Below, one piece after another: positions 60,503 to 64,000 of a stretch of DNA of 64,000 bases. The translations under genes were made by a program, and so were the position numbers. The stretch is from contig NZ_JAELXQ010000002.1 in the NCBI RefSeq assembly GCF_016427605.1, forward strand, positions 372,001-436,000. Direction: 5' to 3'. Numbering within the stretch: position 1 is the stretch's first letter; every line of letters starts with the position of its first letter. The DNA is from Ochrobactrum sp. Q0168. Its GTDB lineage: Bacteria > Pseudomonadota > Alphaproteobacteria > Rhizobiales > Rhizobiaceae. A model generated the notes under the pieces. That model did no database searches. It was not told where the DNA came from and saw nothing but the letters and a program-made list of their open reading frames with translations.

Positions 60503-60543
60503 TTGTTTCCGTGCGGTTTCGCGATTATTAGAACAGTTCCAAA
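60503..60543 (+). promoter_or_regulatory. nfu promoter overlapped by an Irr-type iron box
   Basis: TTGTTT (60503-60508) and TATTAG (60526-60531) are 17 bp apart and form a plausible promoter. Over the -10 lies ATTAGAA-CAG-TTCCAAA (60527-60543), which matches the rhizobial iron-control element TTTAGAA-NNN-TTCTAAA at 12 of 14 positions. That element is bound by Irr when iron or heme is low. Binding here would repress the iron-sulfur scaffold gene 20 bp downstream, which makes sense as iron sparing. Confidence 0.55.
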
Positions 60544-60563
60544 ATTGAAAGCGGAGAACTGGC

Positions 60564-61136
60564 ATGTTCATCCAGACTGAAACCACGCCTAATCCGGCGA
60601 CCCTGAAGTTTCTGCCCGGCAAGGTGGTCATGCCGGATGGCACCGCCGATTTCCGCGATGCTTCATCCGCTGGAACCACGTCGCCCCTCGCCGCCAAGCT
60701 GTTCGCCGTTCCGGGCGTCACCGGCGTTTTCTTCGGCTATGACTTCATCACCGTCACCAAGGACGATGGCGAATGGCAGCATCTGAAGCCTGCGATCCTC
60801 GGCACGATCATGGAACATTTCATGTCGGGCGCCTCGGCAATGGCTGGCAATGCCAATGCAGATGCCGCCGCAGCACATGGCGATGAAGAATTCTTCGATG
60901 AGGCCGATACCGAAATCGTCGAAACCATCAAGGAACTGATCGAAACCCGCGTTCGCCCTGCCGTGGCGCAAGATGGCGGCGATATCACTTTCCGCGGCTT
61001 CGAAAACGGCACCGTGTTCCTCAACATGAAGGGTGCCTGCTCCGGCTGCCCGTCTTCCACTGCGACGCTGAAACACGGCATCCAGAATCTGCTCCGCCAC
61101 TTCGTGCCGGAAGTACAGCAGGTCGAACAGATCTGA
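60564..61136 (+). CDS. NifU-like iron-sulfur cluster scaffold (Nfu type)
   Basis: Nfu proteins carry [4Fe-4S] clusters to target enzymes. The 190-residue product has the N-terminal Nfu_N domain (residues about 3-88, QTETTPNPATLKFLPGKVV, then VFFGYDFITVTKDD). A flexible Ala-rich linker leads to the C-terminal NifU domain with the cluster motif GACSGCPSSTATLKHG (C-x2-C, about residue 155). The ATG follows GCGGAGAA. A probable Irr box covers its promoter, and a strong terminator lies 27 bp after the stop, so it is a single-gene unit. Confidence 0.94.
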   Translation: MFIQTETTPNPATLKFLPGKVVMPDGTADFRDASSAGTTSPLAAKLFAVPGVTGVFFGYDFITVTKDDGEWQHLKPAILGTIMEHFMSGASAMAGNANADAAAAHGDEEFFDEADTEIVETIKELIETRVRPAVAQDGGDITFRGFENGTVFLNMKGACSGCPSSTATLKHGIQNLLRHFVPEVQQVEQI

Positions 61137-61163
61137 TCGGTCTTACAAAACTGAAATTTGAGA

Positions 61164-61194
61164 AACGCCGGATCTTCAGACCGGCGTTTTTTTT
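61164..61194 (+). terminator. Intrinsic terminator of the nfu gene
   Basis: AACGCCGG-N9-CCGGCGTT runs into eight T, 27 bp after the stop codon. Confidence 0.93.
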
Positions 61195-61338
61195 ATGGAC
61201 ACGCCGCGCCCAGCGCCCCCGAGGAGCATATCGTATATTAAGTACAAACGATTTCGCGGCACTTATCATGGACCAAACTATGGCGATTGCGGCATAACTT
61301 AAAAAGTATAGATTCACTCATGTTTCAAGAAAGAGGAC

Positions 61339-61464
61339 ATGATGTTTCATATACCTGTCTATTGTTCCGATTTAGAAGAACTTCCAGACCTATGTAGATA
61401 CATCGTGCACTCAATTTCAAATACGATTCTGCTCTACGCAGATACATTGCCCGCATTGCCCTGA
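61339..61464 (+). CDS. Possible 41-residue small protein
   Basis: In the 410 bp gap between nfu and the transpeptidase gene, ATG at 61339 follows AAAGAGGAC, a good ribosome site. It opens a 41-codon frame (MMFHIPVYCSDLEELPDLCR as the first 20 residues) with two cysteines and no signal peptide. A second ATG follows directly. The region is AT-rich and no promoter is clear. I recognise no family, so it may be chance. Apart from this, 61195-61546 holds no gene. Confidence 0.25.
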   Translation: MMFHIPVYCSDLEELPDLCRYIVHSISNTILLYADTLPALP

Positions 61465-61546
61465 AAATAGACTTTAAGTTATTTGAAAATAATTTCGGCG
61501 ATACACGCTCACCACTTTAATGTCGTGTATCGCCGAGATCTATTGA

Positions 61547-62167
61547 TTATTGCTTCACAATAACCTTTGCGCCCTGTTCGGCACGATCATAGAGATCAAT
61601 GATATCCTGATTCATCAGGCGGATGCAGCCAGACGACATGGCCTTGCCGATGGTCCACCATTCCGGCGTCCCGTGCAGACGATAACCTGTATCACCGCCC
61701 TTGTTGAACAGATAAAGCGCACGCGCGCCGAGCGGGTTTTTAAGGCCCGGGTCCATGCCGTTGCGGAACTTTGCCAGTTCCGGCTGACGCTTGATCATGG
61801 CAGACGGCGGCGTCCAGGTCGGCCATTCACGCTTCATAGCGACGCGCGCCGTACCGGACCAGCCAAAACCCTCACGCCCGACGCCGATGCCATAGCGCAT
61901 CGCCTTGCCTTCCGGCATGATGTAGTAGAGAAACTTCGCTTGGGTATCGACGATGATTGTGCCGGGGGCCTCATCGGTCGGATAGTTCACGATCTGGCGA
62001 CGATATTGTGCCGGTATCTTCTCGCTCGGAATGGCAGGAAGAACATAGCCAGCATCAGTGACCGACGAGTAAGAGGCTGTGTAGAAGGTTCCGCCGACAG
62101 TAGAGCAGCCAGCAAGTGCGCCTGCAAGAAAAAGTGCCGCCGTCAGTTTTAAGACGCGAGAATTCAT
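61547..62167 (-). CDS. L,D-transpeptidase lipoprotein (YkuD/ErfK family)
   Basis: This 206-residue protein starts with a lipoprotein signal ending in the lipobox LAGALAGC (about residue 20). A YkuD domain (residues about 75-205) has the catalytic motif HGTPEWW, then SSGCIRLMNQDI, with the active cysteine near residue 185. Enzymes of this group make 3-3 cross-links in peptidoglycan or anchor outer-membrane proteins to it, both known from Brucella and rhizobia. ATG 62167 has GGGGGA upstream; the longer frame begins with TTG at 62179. A CtrA-type box lies about 80 bp upstream. Confidence 0.92.
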   Translation of the reverse strand: MNSRVLKLTAALFLAGALAGCSTVGGTFYTASYSSVTDAGYVLPAIPSEKIPAQYRRQIVNYPTDEAPGTIIVDTQAKFLYYIMPEGKAMRYGIGVGREGFGWSGTARVAMKREWPTWTPPSAMIKRQPELAKFRNGMDPGLKNPLGARALYLFNKGGDTGYRLHGTPEWWTIGKAMSSGCIRLMNQDIIDLYDRAEQGAKVIVKQ

Positions 62168-62245
62168 GCATTCCCCCAAGATAGAATCAATGTGCCGTCA
62201 AAAGGAGCGAATCGCCCATTCCTGCTTGAAGATGCGCCAGTATTG

Positions 62246-62260
62246 TTAACCGTACGTTAA
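62246..62260. promoter_or_regulatory. CtrA-type box before the L,D-transpeptidase gene
   Basis: TTAA-CCGTACG-TTAA, followed by C, is an exact match to the CtrA consensus TTAA-N7-TTAAC. It lies 79 bp before the transpeptidase start and 92 bp before the mmcB frame on the other strand. CtrA couples cell-envelope and division genes to the cell cycle in alphaproteobacteria, so control of an envelope cross-linking enzyme would be logical. Confidence 0.55.
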
Positions 62261-62351
62261 CCGTAAATTGAAAAATTCTTTATTAGGCCATTTTTCTGCC
62301 TTTTTTCGCCTTGTTTAGCGGCCCAATACTCAAAAACCGACACAAAGAATC

Positions 62352-62891
62352 ATGCGTTTTTGGTTGTTTCGCCCTGAAACCGCACGCAAAATGCGCGCCA
62401 TGCCCATCGTGATTCCCAACCCGACCCACCCGCTGTCCGACGGACGGCAATCGGAAAACGCCATGCTTGTACGCCGTGGTGTGCAGCGCCTGTTTCTGGA
62501 TATGGGGCTTGCGACCTTGCCCGAACTGCCGCTCGCGTCGGGTCGCCGCGCCGACCTCATCGCCGTCAGCCGCAAGGGTGAGATCTGGATTGTCGAGATC
62601 AAGTCGTCGGTGGAGGACTGGAAGGCGGACCGCAAATGGCCGGACTATCGCGCCTATTGCGACCGGCTGTTTTTCGCCACCCATCCGGCGGTGCCGCGCG
62701 AGATTTTCCCGGAGGAATGCGGCTTCATTCTCTCGGACGGCTATGGCGCGGAAATCCTACGCGATGCGCCGGAACACAAGCTAGCCGGCGCCACACGCAA
62801 GGCGCTGATGCTGCGCTTTGCCCGCGCAGGCGCAGCGCGCCTGACTTATGCAGAACTTTCCGGGCTGGAAATGCCGGGCGGAGATTTCTGA
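62352..62891 (+). CDS. mmcB: MmcB family DNA repair protein
   Basis: This 179-residue protein has a restriction-endonuclease-like core with GRRADLIAVSRKGEIWIVEIKSS (residues about 64-86, given here without its flanks). The Asp and the E-x-K triad of that fold are present. FATHPAVPREIFPEECG follows, with a C-terminal LTYAELSGLEMP. It matches MmcB, named for mitomycin C resistance in Caulobacter. The ATG may be at 62352, 62391 or 62400; family members usually start near the last. I see no LexA-type box before it. It is divergent from the transpeptidase gene. Confidence 0.85.
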   Translation: MRFWLFRPETARKMRAMPIVIPNPTHPLSDGRQSENAMLVRRGVQRLFLDMGLATLPELPLASGRRADLIAVSRKGEIWIVEIKSSVEDWKADRKWPDYRAYCDRLFFATHPAVPREIFPEECGFILSDGYGAEILRDAPEHKLAGATRKALMLRFARAGAARLTYAELSGLEMPGGDF

Positions 62892-62906
62892 TTAGCCGCA
62901 AATGTC

Positions 62907-63470
62907 TTAACGCGGCGCGCGCTTGGCGAGGATGCGCTGCAAGGTGCGGCGATGCATGTTGAGGCGGCGGGCGGTTTCGGAAACATTGCGCTCGCACATT
63001 TCATAAACACGCTGGATATGCTCCCAGCGGACACGATCGGCGGACATCGGGTTTTCCGGCGGCGCGACCTTCTCGCCCGGACGGCGGGTCAGCGCGGCGA
63101 AGACTTCGTCCGCATCGGCGGGCTTCGACAGATAGTCGATAGCGCCGAGCTTCACCGCATTCACGGCGGTGGCGATATTGCCATAACCGGTGAGGACGAT
63201 GGCGCGCGTATCGGAACGGCGCAGGCGAATGGCTTCGATGACGTCGAGACCGTTGCCGTCTCCCAGCCGCATATCCACCACGGCATAGGCGGGCGCTGCG
63301 GCCTTGGCTGCGGCGATGCCTTCTTCAACCGATTCCGCTGTGGTCACCTGAAAGCCCCGGCTTTCCATGGCGCGGGCCAGGCGTTGCAAGAAAGGTTTGT
63401 CGTCATCAACCAGAAGAAGGGTGGGGTCGTTGCCTATGGCTTCGCTGTCTTCCTGCTTCAAGTCGTCCAT
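62907..63470 (-). CDS. prrA: Redox response regulator of the RegA/PrrA/ActR family
   Basis: This 187-residue regulator has an N-terminal receiver (residues about 16-128) with the acidic pocket LLLVDDDKPF, the phospho-acceptor aspartate in AVVDMRLGDG and the lysine in YLSKPADADE. The Fis-type helix-turn-helix at the end (residues about 143-187, SETARRLNMHRRTLQRIL) is of the highly conserved RegA type. The sensor gene lies 193 bp upstream on the same strand. In related bacteria this pair controls oxygen- and redox-dependent genes, including high-affinity oxidases and denitrification. PrrBA is the name used in Brucella. Confidence 0.93.
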   Translation of the reverse strand: MDDLKQEDSEAIGNDPTLLLVDDDKPFLQRLARAMESRGFQVTTAESVEEGIAAAKAAAPAYAVVDMRLGDGNGLDVIEAIRLRRSDTRAIVLTGYGNIATAVNAVKLGAIDYLSKPADADEVFAALTRRPGEKVAPPENPMSADRVRWEHIQRVYEMCERNVSETARRLNMHRRTLQRILAKRAPR

Positions 63471-63663
63471 CGGGTGCTTCCTGCCTGTATTTTTGATCCC
63501 TTATTGATACCCCTGCGTCAAAAAGTCAAATAGCCATTGAATCGTTGAAGCAATTTCTACGGCTATGAATCTTGCGCGAGACTATAAATCATTGGATTTA
63601 ATTAATAATTCTAAAAGACAACACAAGAAGTTGAGCAAAACAAATTTGAAAAAGCGTTTTGGC

Positions 63664-64000
63664 TCATACGCGGGTGAAGGTTGAACGCGGCCAAACCACT
63701 TTGACTTCCGCCCCCTGCCCCGGATTGCTTCGATTACGGAACGCAATCTGTGCACCGGAACGCTCCAGCAAGGTTTTTGCAATGAACAGGCCAAGGCCAA
63801 GCCCGCCGCCATTGCGGTTGTTGTCGCGGCTGGTCATATAAGGCTCGCCAATCCGGTCGAGGATCTCCGGCTTGAAGCCTTCGCCGTCGTCCTGAATGGT
63901 CACGCTGACCTGATTGTCTGTCCAGCCCCAGGTGACGCTGACATTGCCGCGCGCGAAATCGACCGCGTTTTCCACCAGATTGCCCAGCCCGTAAAGCAGG
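63664..64000 (-). CDS. prrB: Sensor histidine kinase of the RegB/PrrB family (C-terminal part only)
   Basis: Only the last 112 codons are in the window; the gene continues past the right edge. The visible part is the HATPase domain, with the N box GNLVENAVDFARG, the G1 box TIQDDGEGF, and the F and G2 boxes in YMTSRDNNRNGGGLGLGLFIAKTLLE (residues spread over two boxes). The protein ends with VVWPRSTFTRV. The assignment to RegB/PrrB rests on these boxes and on the RegA-type regulator gene next door. The membrane part and the redox cysteine lie outside the window. Confidence 0.88.
   Translation of the reverse strand, partial: LLYGLGNLVENAVDFARGNVSVTWGWTDNQVSVTIQDDGEGFKPEILDRIGEPYMTSRDNNRNGGGLGLGLFIAKTLLERSGAQIAFRNRSNPGQGAEVKVVWPRSTFTRV

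Noticed and set aside
62261-62399. LexA (SOS) box before mmcB
   Set aside because: MmcB is SOS-linked in Caulobacter, but no GTTC-N7-GTTC or its complement is visible here.

Overview
The window is a stretch of ordinary core chromosome from an alphaproteobacterium of the order Hyphomicrobiales (Rhizobiales), almost certainly the Brucella/Ochrobactrum group. The reasons are a BabR/BlxR-type LuxR regulator directly beside metH, a BA14K-family secreted protein, the order rpoN-hpf-ptsN behind lptC-lptA-lptB, an olsB next to mutS, a PrrBA/RegBA-type redox pair, and six copies of a roughly 120-150 bp palindromic repeat resembling the Brucella Bru-RS elements. Nearly all genes are intact and tightly packed. 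I see no prophage, insertion sequence, integrase, CRISPR array or recognisable defence island.

Layout. 1-7.4 kb: an aldehyde dehydrogenase (cut by the left edge) with its GAF/Fis regulator, a strong candidate for an unannotated small RNA, glpD with glpR, and two further regulators (LuxR-type and Crp/Fnr-type) transcribed divergently. 7.5-12.5 kb: a tRNA-Pro(CGG), the sulfate-activation operon cysD-cysNC-cysQ, and babR. 12.7-18.8 kb: metH, a BA14K protein, a small membrane protein, a DNA alkyltransferase and a Dabb-domain protein. 18.9-23.7 kb: the sulfite-reduction operon cysG-DUF2849-cysI-cysH-DUF934. Together with the upstream cys operon and metH, most of the route from sulfate to methionine is encoded within 16 kb. 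23.9-31.4 kb: a minus-strand housekeeping run (rph, VOC protein, rdgB, hemW, rsmI, yraN) opposite heat-shock genes hrcA and grpE and a TRIC-type channel. 31.5-36.4 kb: a PfkB-family nucleoside kinase, a CysZ-like membrane protein, nth, a DUF2244 protein, a small heat-shock protein behind a ROSE-like RNA thermometer, a DUF1150 protein, and an AT-rich patch holding a small cysteine-containing secreted protein next to a broken relative. 36.5-42.6 kb: ptsN, hpf, rpoN and the LPS-export genes lptB, lptA and lptC, all on the minus strand. 43.1-48.6 kb: sppA, ihfB, a LapA-domain protein, two RNA methyltransferases, lspA and olsB. 48.8-61.1 kb: mutS, then maeB, glnD, murJ, trpS, a universal stress protein and an Nfu-type iron-sulfur scaffold. 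61.5-64 kb: an L,D-transpeptidase, mmcB, and the response regulator and sensor kinase of a RegBA/PrrBA pair, the kinase being cut by the right edge.

The most interesting signals lie between genes. They are the small-RNA candidate at about 2794-2979 (near-consensus promoter, three-way fold with a CCUCC loop, strong terminator), the ROSE-like thermometer before the small heat-shock gene, an Irr-type iron box over the nfu promoter, a perfect CtrA-type box before the L,D-transpeptidase gene, and a PHO-box-like site before olsB. There are also several near-perfect operator palindromes (crp/fnr-like gene, metH, cysD, aldehyde dehydrogenase) and a translation-start hairpin on the Dabb gene. I found no convincing new multi-gene system, and these regulatory calls come from reading the sequence only.
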